A stretch of DNA of 64,000 nucleotides. It comes from Caulobacter sp. (GTDB lineage: Bacteria; Pseudomonadota; Alphaproteobacteria; Caulobacterales; Caulobacteraceae). Positions 7,819 through 16,121 of the stretch are shown one piece after another. A model generated the notes under the pieces. The model was given only the letters and a program-made list of their open reading frames with translations, searched no databases and was not told the DNA's origin. The number at the start of each line of letters is the position of its first letter. Position 1 is the stretch's first letter. The position numbers were made by a program, and so were the translations under genes. The stretch is from the NCBI GenBank assembly GCA_029866155.1, contig JARWZW010000013.1, positions 62,001-126,000 on the forward strand, read 5' to 3'.

Positions 7819-9369
7819 ATGAACGGCGCCGACGCCCTGATCACCACCCTTTGCGACAATGGCGTCGTGGCCTGTTTCGCCAATCCGGGCACCAGCGAGA
7901 TGCAGTTCGTCACGGCCCTGGACCGCGAGCCGCGCATGCGCAGCGTGCTCTGCCTGTTCGAGGGCGTGGCGACGGGGGCGGCCGATGGCTATGGCCGGAT
8001 CGCCGGGAAGCCCGCCTGCACCCTGCTGCATCTGGGGGCCGGCTACGCCAATGGCGGCGCCAACCTGCATAACGCCAAACGGGCCGCGACCCCGGTGGTC
8101 AATGTGATCGGCGACCACGCCACCTATCACCGCCAGTATGACGCCCCGCTCAATTCCGACATTGCCGGCTGGGCCGCGCCCAACAGCCTCTGGGTCAAGT
8201 CGGCGGAAAGCCCCGATGAGGTCGGTCCCCTGGCGGCCGAGGCGGTCCAGGCCAGTTTTGGCGCTGCCCCGGGAGTGGGGGGAGGCTGCGCCAGCCTGAT
8301 CCTGCCGGCCGACAGCGCCTGGCTGGAAACCACGGTCCAGGGGCCGGTCCTGGCCCCAAGACCCCGGACCCGGGTAGGAACGGACGCAGCCGCCGCCATG
8401 GCCGCCCGCATAAAGGCGGCCAGGAAGCCGGTCGTGCTGATGGGCGGCAGCTGCTGTGGCGAGGCCGGGGTCACTGCCGCCAGCCGCCTGGCCGCCGCCG
8501 GAGTTCGGGTCATGACCGACACCTTTGTCGCCCGGATGTCCCGGGGCGCCGGCCGGTTTGCGCCGGACCGGATGCTGTATTTCGGCGAGATGGCCATGGC
8601 CGACCTGGAGGGGGTCGACCTGATGGTGCTGGTCGAGACCACCACCCCCGTCGCCTTCTTCGCCTATCCGGACCGGCCCAGCGTTCTGGTCCCGGAAGGT
8701 TGCGAAGAGGCCAGCCTCTGCGGCCGCGACGCCGACGGACCCGCCGCTCTCAATGCCCTGGCCGATGCCCTGGGCGCCCCAGCCCAGGGCGGGGTGGAGG
8801 ACCTGGCCCTGCCGGCTGCTCCCAACGGACGGCTGGACCCCTACAGCATCGGGGCCTCGATCTGCCGGCACATGCCGGCCGGGACCATCATCTCGGACGA
8901 CGCCGTGACCGCCGGCCTGCCGGTCTATACCTCGACCAAAACCGCCCGGGCCCATGAGTGGCTGATGCTGACCGGCGGCGCCATCGGCCAGGGCATCCCG
9001 GTGGCGGTCGGGGCGGCCGTGGCCGCGCCCCATGCCAAGGTGCTGAGCCTCAATGGCGATGGGGCGGCGATGTATACCGTCCAGGGCCTGTGGACCATCG
9101 CCCGGGAAAACCTCGACGTGACGACCGTGGTCTTCGCCAACCACGCCTATCGGATCCTCAATATCGAGCTTGGCCGCACGGGCGCCGGCAATCCCGGACC
9201 GGCGGCGAAAAAGCTGCTGGACCTGGGCAGCCCCCGCATCGACTGGCTGCAGATCGCCGGCGGCCTGGGCATCCAGGCCGAACGGGTCTCGACCGCCGAG
9301 GCCTTCGACGAGGCCTTCGAACGCGCCATGTCCCAGACGGGGCCGCGCTTCATCGAGGCGGCGCTTTAG
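7819..9369 (+). CDS. Thiamine-diphosphate-dependent enzyme, acetolactate synthase/benzoylformate decarboxylase-like
   Basis: A 516-residue ThDP enzyme of the POX/decarboxylase group. The N-terminal PYR domain includes the catalytic Glu in 'LFEGVATGAADGYGRI' (~46-61). The central domain starts near residue 190. The C-terminal PP domain binds Mg-ThDP through 'GDGAAMY' at ~413 followed about 25 residues later by 'NHAYRIL'. It is annotated in relatives as acetolactate synthase large subunit-like, but no small subunit is present and the sequence is closer in style to the MdlC-like 2-oxoacid decarboxylases. ATG 7819 is chosen for the GGAG 8 bases upstream. The substrate is unknown. Confidence 0.8.
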   Translation: MNGADALITTLCDNGVVACFANPGTSEMQFVTALDREPRMRSVLCLFEGVATGAADGYGRIAGKPACTLLHLGAGYANGGANLHNAKRAATPVVNVIGDHATYHRQYDAPLNSDIAGWAAPNSLWVKSAESPDEVGPLAAEAVQASFGAAPGVGGGCASLILPADSAWLETTVQGPVLAPRPRTRVGTDAAAAMAARIKAARKPVVLMGGSCCGEAGVTAASRLAAAGVRVMTDTFVARMSRGAGRFAPDRMLYFGEMAMADLEGVDLMVLVETTTPVAFFAYPDRPSVLVPEGCEEASLCGRDADGPAALNALADALGAPAQGGVEDLALPAAPNGRLDPYSIGASICRHMPAGTIISDDAVTAGLPVYTSTKTARAHEWLMLTGGAIGQGIPVAVGAAVAAPHAKVLSLNGDGAAMYTVQGLWTIARENLDVTTVVFANHAYRILNIELGRTGAGNPGPAAKKLLDLGSPRIDWLQIAGGLGIQAERVSTAEAFDEAFERAMSQTGPRFIEAAL

Positions 9370-9385
9370 GGAGAGGGGCTTGCAG

Positions 9386-9550
9386 AATCCTTCTCCCCTC
9401 GAGGGAGAAGGTGGGAGCCGAAGGTTGACGGTTGAGGGGGTCTTTCCGCGCGGCCGGCGCCCGAAAGTCATTCAAGATCAATCCCTACCGCCGGCGCAGC
9501 CCCTCATCCGTCGGCTTCGCCGACACCTTCTCCCTCGAGGGGAGAAGGGA
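9386..9550. repeat. Palindromic repeat, left copy flanking DUF559
   Basis: An imperfect inverted repeat of ~165 bases. The left arm begins CTTCTCCCCTCGAGGGAGAAG (itself nearly palindromic around CTCGAG) and the right arm returns it after CCCCTCATCCGTCGGCTTCG. The copy at 9934-10097 has the same orientation and is roughly 80-85% identical by eye, with the centre less conserved than the arms. It starts ~16 bases after the ThDP gene stop and ends ~35 bases before the DUF559 start. Confidence 0.85.
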
Positions 9551-9585
9551 TTGATATGTTTTCAGGGTTGTGATCTGTTCTTGAT

Positions 9586-9933
9586 ATGTCCCGCCCCGGC
9601 CAGCGCGAATTCGCACGCCACATGCGTCGTCAGCCGACCCATTGCGAAGCGCGGCTTTGGGAGCGGTTGCGGGGGAGGCAGTTCGAGGGGCTGAAGTTTC
9701 GGCGGCAGGCGCCGATCGGACGGTATATCGTGGACTTCTTTTGCGCCGAGCAGGGGTTGATCCTCGAAGCCGACGGGCCGACCCACGAGGACAGTGAGCG
9801 TGACCAGGTCCGCGACGCCTGGTTGGCCGAAAGGGGCTATCGCCTGCTGAGGTTTCGCAATGAGCAGATCGCCATGAACCTGGACCAGGTGCTAGACATC
9901 ATCCGAAGTCACATCGTCGGCCCTACAACCTGA
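9586..9933 (+). CDS. DUF559 (Vsr-like) endonuclease-domain protein
   Basis: A 115-residue single-domain protein of the DUF559 family, with a PD-(D/E)xK nuclease fold related to Vsr mismatch endonucleases. It shows 'EARLWERLRGRQFEGLKFRRQ' in part (~21-40), then 'IGRYIVDFFC' with the catalytic Asp at 50, 'LILEADGPTH' with Glu 61, Asp 63 and His 67, and the terminal 'GYRLLRFRNEQI'. All active-site residues are present, so it should be an active nuclease, though no cellular role is established. The reading frame sits exactly between two copies of a palindromic repeat; the stop codon is at the edge of the right copy. This suggests the gene and repeats form one unit. Confidence 0.9.
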   Translation: MSRPGQREFARHMRRQPTHCEARLWERLRGRQFEGLKFRRQAPIGRYIVDFFCAEQGLILEADGPTHEDSERDQVRDAWLAERGYRLLRFRNEQIAMNLDQVLDIIRSHIVGPTT

Positions 9934-10097
9934 AATCCTTCTCCCCTTGAGGGAGAAGGTGGCAGCCGAAGGCTGACGGTTGAGGGGGTCTGTCCGCGCG
10001 GCCGGTGTTGAGTGGTTTTCTCGATCAATTCTTACCGCCGGCGCGGCCCCTCATCCGTCGACTTCGCCGACACCTTCTCCCTCGAGGGGAGAAGGAA
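9934..10097. repeat. Palindromic repeat, right copy flanking DUF559
   Basis: Direct second copy of the 9386-9550 element, with the same arms and a CTCGAG-centred hairpin at the far end (CTCCCTCGAGGGGAG). It begins directly at the DUF559 stop codon and ends 8 bases before the DEAD-box helicase stop, so it may also act as a bidirectional terminator between these converging genes. Confidence 0.85.
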
Positions 10098-10104
10098 TCA
10101 GGTG

Positions 10105-11913
10105 CTACTTCCGCTTCTTGAAGCCGCTCTTGCCGGGGGGCGGGCCCTTGAAGGGCGGGGGGCGGCTGTTGGAGACCGCCTTGCGCGGCCCGCCGGGGCC
10201 GCCGCGGGGCTTGATGGCCGCAGGGGCCGGGCGCTCATCGCGCTGGCTGGGGGCGCCGGCCGGTTCGATCTTGACGTCGTCGCGGACGGTGGCGCGTACG
10301 GCCTCGGCAAACCGCACGGCCGCCTCGGTGGTGATTTCGAACTTGGTCTCTCCGTCAAAGATGCGGATCGAGCCGACATCCTTCTTGGTCACATGGCCCA
10401 GGCGACAGATCATCGGCAGCAGCCATTTGGGGTCGGCGTTGTTGCGCCGGCCGACATTGAGCCGGAACCAGATGCCGCCGCCCTCGGTCGGGCCCTCGTC
10501 GCGGCCATAGCTTTCCTGCGGCCGTTCCCGGGGCGCCCGGACCGGGCGTTCGCGGACTTCGCCGGCCTGGCGCGGACCCTTGGCCGGCCGGGCGTCGGCG
10601 CCGCGACCGTCATCATAGAGCTCTTCCGGCTCTGGCATCTTGGCCCGCTGCAGGCGGATGAAGGCCGCCGCGATCTCCTCGGCCGACTTCTGCTCGAGCA
10701 GAAGCTTGCCCAGGGCCATGTCGTCCTCGGTCGGGGCTTCGGTCCCCATGGCGGTTTCCAGCAGGCGGGTGCGGTCGCGCTCGCGGATTTCGTCGGCCCC
10801 GGGCGGGCCGCTCCAGCCGGCGTCGATATTGGCGGAGCTGAACAGCATCTCTGCCTTGCGGCGTCGGGTATAGGGAACCACCACCACCGAGGTGCCCTTG
10901 CGCCCGGCCCGGCCGGTCCGGCCGCTGCGGTGGAGCAGGGTGGCCTTGTTCTGGGGCAGGTCGGCATGGATCACCAGGCCAAGGTCGGGCAGGTCCAGGC
11001 CGCGCGCCGCCACATCGGTGGCGACACAGACCCGGGCATGGCCGTCGCGCAGGGCCTGCAGGGCGTCAGACCGCTCCCGCTGGCTCAGTTCGCCCGACAG
11101 CCCGACCACGGCAAAGCCCCGCTCGCGCAGGGAGGCATGCAGGTGCCGCACCGCCTCGCGGGTATGGCAGAAGACCAGGGCGCCGGGGCTTTCGAAATAG
11201 CGCAGCAGGTTGACCACCGCATGCTCGACCTCGTTGGGCGCCACCCGGACGGCGCGATAGTCGATATCGCCGTGCGGCTGGTCCTTGGTGGTGGTGTCGA
11301 TCCGCAGGGCGTCCTTCTGGAAGCTGCGGGCCAGGGTGGCGATTTCCCGGGCGATGGTAGCGGAAAACAGCAGGGTGCGGCGCTCGGGCGGGGCGGCGCC
11401 GAGGATGAACTCCAGGTCCTCGCGGAAGCCCAGGTCCAGCATCTCGTCGGCCTCGTCCAGCACCACCACCCGGATGGCGGACAGGTCCAGGGCGCCTCGC
11501 TCCAGATGGTCGCGCAGACGGCCGGGGGTACCAACCACGATATGGGCGCCGACATTCAGAGCGCGGGCCTCGCTGCGGGCGTCCATGCCGCCGACGCAGG
11601 ACAGCATGCGGGCGCCGGTCTTTTCATAGAGCCAGGTCAGTTCCCGGTTGACCTGAATGGCCAGTTCCCGGGTCGGGGCGATGATCAGGGCGAGCGGCGT
11701 ATTGGCCCGGCCAAACCGCGGCTCGTCTCCCAGCAGGGTCGAGGCCATGGCGATCCCGAAGGCGACGGTCTTGCCAGACCCCGTCTGGGCCGAGACCAGC
11801 AGGTCCTGTTCGTCGGGGGCTTCCAGCACGGCCGCCTGGACCGGGGTGGGAGATTCATAGCCGCGCTCAGAGAGCGCCGCATCGAGGGCGGGGTGGCTTG
11901 GAGGGAAGGTCAT
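10105..11913 (-). CDS. DEAD-box RNA helicase with DbpA-type RNA-binding domain
   Basis: A 602-residue ATP-dependent RNA helicase, probably for ribosome assembly or mRNA turnover. The RecA1 domain has the Q motif 'YESPTPVQ' (~19-26), Walker A 'AQTGSGKT' (42-49), 'VLDEADEMLDLGF' near 150 and 'LLFSAT'. RecA2 has 'CVATDVAARGLD' and 'HRSGRTGRAGR'. After a charged linker comes a DbpA/CsdA-like RNA-binding domain (~475-550, 'IWFRLNVGRRNNADP'), then a Gly/Pro/Lys-rich tail. ATG 11911-11913 is chosen because homologues begin near 'MTFPPSHPALDAAL'; the frame extends upstream without similarity. The gene is monocistronic. Confidence 0.92.
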   Translation of the reverse strand: MTFPPSHPALDAALSERGYESPTPVQAAVLEAPDEQDLLVSAQTGSGKTVAFGIAMASTLLGDEPRFGRANTPLALIIAPTRELAIQVNRELTWLYEKTGARMLSCVGGMDARSEARALNVGAHIVVGTPGRLRDHLERGALDLSAIRVVVLDEADEMLDLGFREDLEFILGAAPPERRTLLFSATIAREIATLARSFQKDALRIDTTTKDQPHGDIDYRAVRVAPNEVEHAVVNLLRYFESPGALVFCHTREAVRHLHASLRERGFAVVGLSGELSQRERSDALQALRDGHARVCVATDVAARGLDLPDLGLVIHADLPQNKATLLHRSGRTGRAGRKGTSVVVVPYTRRRKAEMLFSSANIDAGWSGPPGADEIRERDRTRLLETAMGTEAPTEDDMALGKLLLEQKSAEEIAAAFIRLQRAKMPEPEELYDDGRGADARPAKGPRQAGEVRERPVRAPRERPQESYGRDEGPTEGGGIWFRLNVGRRNNADPKWLLPMICRLGHVTKKDVGSIRIFDGETKFEITTEAAVRFAEAVRATVRDDVKIEPAGAPSQRDERPAPAAIKPRGGPGGPRKAVSNSRPPPFKGPPPGKSGFKKRK

Positions 11914-12035
11914 GGTCACTTCATTGTGCAGCGCACAACGGCGCAAGGCGGGGCTGGTACGCCATTCAGAGGCGAAAGGCCAGCCCTGCTGAGAATCAGT
12001 GATCCGGGGCCAGATCAATCAGACACTCAAAAAGC

Positions 12036-12160
12036 CTGTCACCCCGGCCGGAGCGAAGCGCAGAGCCGGGGCCCAGAGCGGCCGGGCCGGCGATTGGCAG
12101 CGGCGATAGCGATGCTGTGGCCCTGGTTCCCGGATCCTCCCTCCGAACCGTCCGGGATGA
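12036..12160. repeat. REP-like element with two hairpins
   Basis: Two short stem-loops in tandem: CCCCGGC at 12042-12048 pairs with GCCGGGG at 12065-12071, and TCCCGGA at 12128-12134 pairs with TCCGGGA at 12151-12157. The surrounding 'GGAGCGAAGCGCAGAGCCGG' wording is typical of intergenic REP-like repeats common in Caulobacteraceae. Only one clear copy is in this window. Confidence 0.6.
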
Positions 12161-12183
12161 TGAGTATCGTTGAAAAGAAAGGC

Positions 12184-12585
12184 TCAGAATCCGGGGCTGG
12201 AGTAGTCCACCACGCCCTCGCCGAACACCGCCTTGACGGCGGCGGGCCGGCGGTCGGCCAGGTCCTCGTCCTCTTCCACCTGTTCGGGGAATTTCAGCTC
12301 GACCTTGAAGGCGCCTTCGTCGATCACATAGGTCATGATCCGCCAGGCCCGGGCCGGATCCTCCCGGCCGCAGGCGTCCCAGTAGGCCTCCAGCACCGCG
12401 TCCAGCACCGGCGGGCTCAGCCGGTAATGGATCACGTCGGGATCATCCTCCTGATAGAAGACATCGGCGCTGACGCTGCCCTCCTCCATCTCGGCATAGA
12501 CCATGATCTTGACCGCCTCCTCGGAGGCGACGCCCAGGGCCAGGTGGCCGATATCCTGGTAGAAGGCCTCGAAATCGGGGGTCAT
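12184..12585 (-). CDS. Conserved hypothetical acidic protein (133 aa)
   Basis: An acidic cytoplasmic protein with no signal peptide or membrane segment. It is a mix of helices and strands ('FYQDIGHLALGVA', 'MVYAEMEEGSVSADVFY', 'AWRIMTYVIDEGAFKVELKF'). The pattern of an early 'Y.EM.EG..S..V.Y' strand and late 'W....Y.I...G.F...L.F' strand recalls DUF600/YezG-like proteins, but I would not call the family with confidence. It starts at ATG 12583-12585 with AAAGGA upstream. It lies downstream of lepA on the same strand, separated by a strong hairpin. Confidence 0.7.
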   Translation of the reverse strand: MTPDFEAFYQDIGHLALGVASEEAVKIMVYAEMEEGSVSADVFYQEDDPDVIHYRLSPPVLDAVLEAYWDACGREDPARAWRIMTYVIDEGAFKVELKFPEQVEEDEDLADRRPAAVKAVFGEGVVDYSSPGF

Positions 12586-12607
12586 GGGGCAGGGTCCTTT
12601 CTGGCTT

Positions 12608-12654
12608 CAGGGTCCTCCCCCAGGCGCGCAGCGCCGGTTCGGGGGAGGACCCTG
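12608..12654 (-). terminator. Strong hairpin after lepA
   Basis: A perfect 14-bp stem (CAGGGTCCTCCCCC at 12608-12621 with GGGGGAGGACCCTG at 12641-12654) and a 19-base loop lie 3 bases after the lepA stop. No T-tract follows, so it may be a terminator/processing structure rather than a classic intrinsic terminator. It ends 23 bases before the next gene's start. Confidence 0.6.
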
Positions 12655-12657
12655 ATT

Positions 12658-14469
12658 TCAGTTGTCGTCCATCTTCAGGGCGGCGATGAAGGCTTCCTGG
12701 GGGATTTCCACCTTGCCGAACTGGCGCATGCGCTTCTTGCCGGCCTTCTGCTTGTCCAGCAGCTTGCGCTTGCGGCTGGCGTCGCCGCCATAGCATTTGG
12801 CGGTCACGTCCTTGCGCAGGGCGCGGACTGTCTCGCGGGCGATGATGCGGCCGCCGATCGCCGCCTGGATGGGGATGACGAACATGTGGCTGGGGATCAG
12901 CTCCTTCATCTTCTCCACCATGCCCCGGCCGCGCTGCTCGGCCCGGTCCCGGTGGACCAGCATGGAAAGCGCATCCACCGGCTCGGCATTGACCAGGATC
13001 TGCATCTTGACCAGGTCGCCGACCCGGTAACCCTCGATCTGGTAGTCGAAGCTGGCATAGCCCTTGGAGATGGACTTCAGCCGGTCATAGAAGTCGAACA
13101 CCACCTCGTTCAGCGGCAGGTCATAGACCAGCATGGCGCGGCTGCCGACATAGGACAGTTCCCGCTGCTGGCCGCGGCGGTCCTGGCACAGCTTGATCAC
13201 CCCGCCCAGATATTCGTCCGGGGTCAGGATGGTGGCCTTGATCCAGGGCTCGGCGATGGTGTCGATCTTCACCGGGTCGGGCAGGTCGGCCGGGTTGTGC
13301 AGGTCGATCTCGCCGCCGTCATGCATCAGGTTGATCTTGTAGACGACGCTGGGCGCCGTCGCGATCAGGTCCAGGTCGAACTCGCGGCTCAGCCGCTCCT
13401 GGATGATTTCCAGATGCAGCAGCCCAAGGAACCCGCAGCGGAAGCCAAAGCCCAGCGCGGCGCTGGTCTCCATCTCGTAGGTGAAGCTGGCGTCGTTGAG
13501 CCGCAGCCGGCCGATGGCCGCCCGCAGGTCCTCGAAATCGGCGGCGTCCACGGGAAAGAGGCCGCAGAACACCACCGGCTGGACGTCCTTGAAGCCGGTC
13601 AGGGCCTGGGCGGTGGGCTTCTTCTCGTCGGTGATGGTGTCGCCGACGGCGGCGTCGGCCACTTCCTTGATCTGGGCGGTGAAGAACCCGACCTCGCCGG
13701 GACCGAGACTCTCGACCGGCGTGTTCTTGGGCAGGAAGACCCCAACCCGGTCGACCAGGTGGCTGGCCCCGGCGTTCATCATCTTGATCCGCTGGCCGGC
13801 CTTGAGCGTTCCGTCAAAGACCCGCACCAGCACGATGACCCCCAGATAGGCGTCATACCAGGCATCGACCAGCAGAGCCTTGAGCGGCGCGTCCGGGTCT
13901 CCCTTGGGCGGCGGCAGGCGGGTGACAATGGCCTCCAGCACATCGGAAATGCCCAGGCCGCTCTTGGCGCTGCACAGAACGGCGTCGGAGGCGTCGATGC
14001 CGATGACATCCTCGATCTGCTGGCGCACCCGCTCGGGCTCGGCGGCTGGCAGGTCGATCTTGTTCAGGACCGGCACGATCTCGTGGTTGTTGTCGATGGC
14101 CTGATAGACATTGGCCAGGGTCTGGGCCTCCACCCCCTGGCTGGCGTCCACCACCAGGATCGAGCCCTCGCAGGCGGCCAGGGACCGGCTGACCTCATAG
14201 GCGAAGTCGACATGGCCGGGGGTGTCCATCAGGTTCAGGATATAGGTCTCGCCGTCATTGGCCTTGTATTCCAGCCGGACGGTCTGGGCCTTGATGGTGA
14301 TGCCCCGTTCTTTTTCGATGTCCATGTTGTCGAGGACCTGCTCGGTCATCTCGCGTGCGGTCAGCCCGCCCGTCTGCTGGATCAGCCGGTCGGAGAGGGT
14401 GCTCTTGCCGTGGTCGATATGGGCCACGATGGAGAAGTTGCGGATCTTGTCGATAGGCGGCGTCGTCAT
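12658..14469 (-). CDS. lepA: Elongation factor 4 (LepA)
   Basis: A 603-residue translational GTPase that binds ribosomes and is reported to act as back-translocase or initiation/assembly factor. GTP-binding motifs: G1 '[13 protein letters not shown]' (~16-28), switch 'ERGITIKAQ' (~53-61), G3 'DTPGHVDF' (~81-88), G4 'NKIDLP' (~135-140), G5 around 'CSAKSG'. The family-specific C-terminus is intact: '[19 protein letters not shown]' followed by '[13 protein letters not shown]'. Length and start (ATG 14467-14469) match the family. It is single copy and transcribed alone or with the small downstream gene. Confidence 0.98.
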   Translation of the reverse strand: MTTPPIDKIRNFSIVAHIDHGKSTLSDRLIQQTGGLTAREMTEQVLDNMDIEKERGITIKAQTVRLEYKANDGETYILNLMDTPGHVDFAYEVSRSLAACEGSILVVDASQGVEAQTLANVYQAIDNNHEIVPVLNKIDLPAAEPERVRQQIEDVIGIDASDAVLCSAKSGLGISDVLEAIVTRLPPPKGDPDAPLKALLVDAWYDAYLGVIVLVRVFDGTLKAGQRIKMMNAGASHLVDRVGVFLPKNTPVESLGPGEVGFFTAQIKEVADAAVGDTITDEKKPTAQALTGFKDVQPVVFCGLFPVDAADFEDLRAAIGRLRLNDASFTYEMETSAALGFGFRCGFLGLLHLEIIQERLSREFDLDLIATAPSVVYKINLMHDGGEIDLHNPADLPDPVKIDTIAEPWIKATILTPDEYLGGVIKLCQDRRGQQRELSYVGSRAMLVYDLPLNEVVFDFYDRLKSISKGYASFDYQIEGYRVGDLVKMQILVNAEPVDALSMLVHRDRAEQRGRGMVEKMKELIPSHMFVIPIQAAIGGRIIARETVRALRKDVTAKCYGGDASRKRKLLDKQKAGKKRMRQFGKVEIPQEAFIAALKMDDN

Positions 14470-14605
14470 GGGGCCGCATCTAGCACATTGTGGCGTTGGT
14501 GCGAGTGCGGCGATGGTTCGGTTCGCTTATCCCCACCTTCTCAAGACGGATGGGTGGAGAAGGGATTGTCCGCACCTCTCCCGGACGCTGGTTGGGCCTC
14601 CACTG

Positions 14606-15790
14606 CTAATCGACGTCTGAATCGCCAGCCGGGGGCAAAGCAAGGGCAGGCTTAACGTCTTCGGCATAGACGCAGATCATGTCTGCACCCGATTGGCTTC
14701 GTTCCGCTTCCAGCTGTTGCTGGAACGCGGATGAACTGATCTTTTTTTCATTCAGGAAATCAAAATGTGCGGTCGTCGCTTCGAGAACTGACGCGCGGGA
14801 GAGAAGGGTCTGTGCCGTTTCCACACGGAGCGGCAGGGAGCTCTTGCTACCCATCGAACCGAGTTGCGCCCGGATGACGGGCAACAATTCGAGTGGGCTG
14901 TAGGTCTTGGCAGCCTCAACCCTCAGATCATCAATCCAGTCGATGCCCCGATTGGAATCATGGACAAAATCCAGCAGTTCGGTCAATTTTCTGGCGGGCA
15001 ACAGATCCAGGTATTCGGCCGACAGAATCTGTTCGGCCCGATTGTCGAACAGAACCGCCCTTGCATGCATTCTCGCCTGTCGAACCCAGTCCATGTAGTT
15101 GGATCTGAGATCAAGGGCCGCTTCTGACATCATACCAAGGTTGCTGCACACGGTCGCGTGTCCAATCATTGCGAGCGTGTACAGATCGTCAATAGCCTCG
15201 ATTTCACGGGGCGTGCGACAGCGTGACCATTGCTGCTTGTATTGGTTGGTCAGTATATTGAATTCGCGTTTGCTTTGTATGAGCAGGTCGCTGCGTGATT
15301 TTTCGTCTGTTGCCTGTTCAGCATGTCGAAGATTGTTTATAGCGAAATGGAGTTTTGACCGTTGAGAGCTCTCAATAAGCTCCCGGATTTCCTTGACGTC
15401 CCTTGTGAGCACATCAAGCTTCTTGTCGATCTGGTCCATGCGCCGGCTCATATAGGCAAAGCCCGCGATCGACGTGACCATCCCCAGGCCGGACATGGAG
15501 GCCCCTGCCGCCGAGATCGAAAGGACGGTCTCGACCGTGGACTGAACCTGTTCCACATCCTTGGCCAGCTTCCAAAGCTGTACATTCTGGACAAGGTCGC
15601 TGATCACGCCGAGGCCCGGCACAAGGCCCGCCAGGGCGGAGACAGTTCCCGTCCCCGCCAGATGCATGACGATCCGTCCGCCACCGTCACGGATGACTCC
15701 TGGAAACACCTTGTAGGCGCCGCTCATGATGTGAGGGATCGCGGAAAGCGGGATCTGTCTAGCGACCGTCAGGCCAAGTTCAGCAAGCAT
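14606..15790 (-). CDS. Orphan protein with hydrophobic N-terminal segments and coiled coil (394 aa)
   Basis: I do not recognise a family. From ATG 15788-15790 the protein shows two glycine-rich hydrophobic stretches (~43-65 'GTGTVSALAGLVPGLGVISD' and ~84-110 'VLSISAAGASMSGLGMV'), a coiled coil (~115-140 'MDQIDKKLDVLTRDVKEIREL'), then ~250 residues of helical sequence ending in a short acidic tail. This layout (hydrophobic pair, coiled coil, helical C-domain) recurs in orphan accessory genes of bacteria. GC content is visibly lower than in lepA or the RND genes, suggesting transfer. The frame stays open upstream to 16303, but that part is compositionally different, so the longer form is unlikely. 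The start is uncertain; 15722 (ATG, 'MSGAYKVF') is an alternative. Confidence 0.65.
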   Translation of the reverse strand: MLAELGLTVARQIPLSAIPHIMSGAYKVFPGVIRDGGGRIVMHLAGTGTVSALAGLVPGLGVISDLVQNVQLWKLAKDVEQVQSTVETVLSISAAGASMSGLGMVTSIAGFAYMSRRMDQIDKKLDVLTRDVKEIRELIESSQRSKLHFAINNLRHAEQATDEKSRSDLLIQSKREFNILTNQYKQQWSRCRTPREIEAIDDLYTLAMIGHATVCSNLGMMSEAALDLRSNYMDWVRQARMHARAVLFDNRAEQILSAEYLDLLPARKLTELLDFVHDSNRGIDWIDDLRVEAAKTYSPLELLPVIRAQLGSMGSKSSLPLRVETAQTLLSRASVLEATTAHFDFLNEKKISSSAFQQQLEAERSQSGADMICVYAEDVKPALALPPAGDSDVD

Positions 15791-16121
15791 TCTGCATCCA
15801 GACAAATTTGATCGGCGCCGCTTTGACGCCAGACCTGATGGCGTTGAACCATGATGACGCGCTTGCCTCTCCTGGCGGACCGCCGCAGCCCTCATCGTCT
15901 CGTGAAACAATGCAAACAATCGAGTGCGCGGGCAAGCGATACCATCTCTGGCCGATCTGGGCGCCAAAAAGCGGGGATACGTGCAAACCCGCTTCCGGCG
16001 GCCCCCGGGCGGTTCAACATCCGCCGCTCTCCGGCCTTCTTCGCAGTTGCGAAATGGACCCAAAGCCCTAGATACGGCATTAAGCCGACATCGATGCCCG
16101 GGGATGACTGACTTGCGCGCC

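Noticed and set aside
10012-14655. A 1547-codon open frame on the plus strand
   Set aside because: It runs antisense through the DEAD-box helicase, the repeats and lepA, all clearly real on the minus strand. Long antisense open frames are expected in high-GC DNA.
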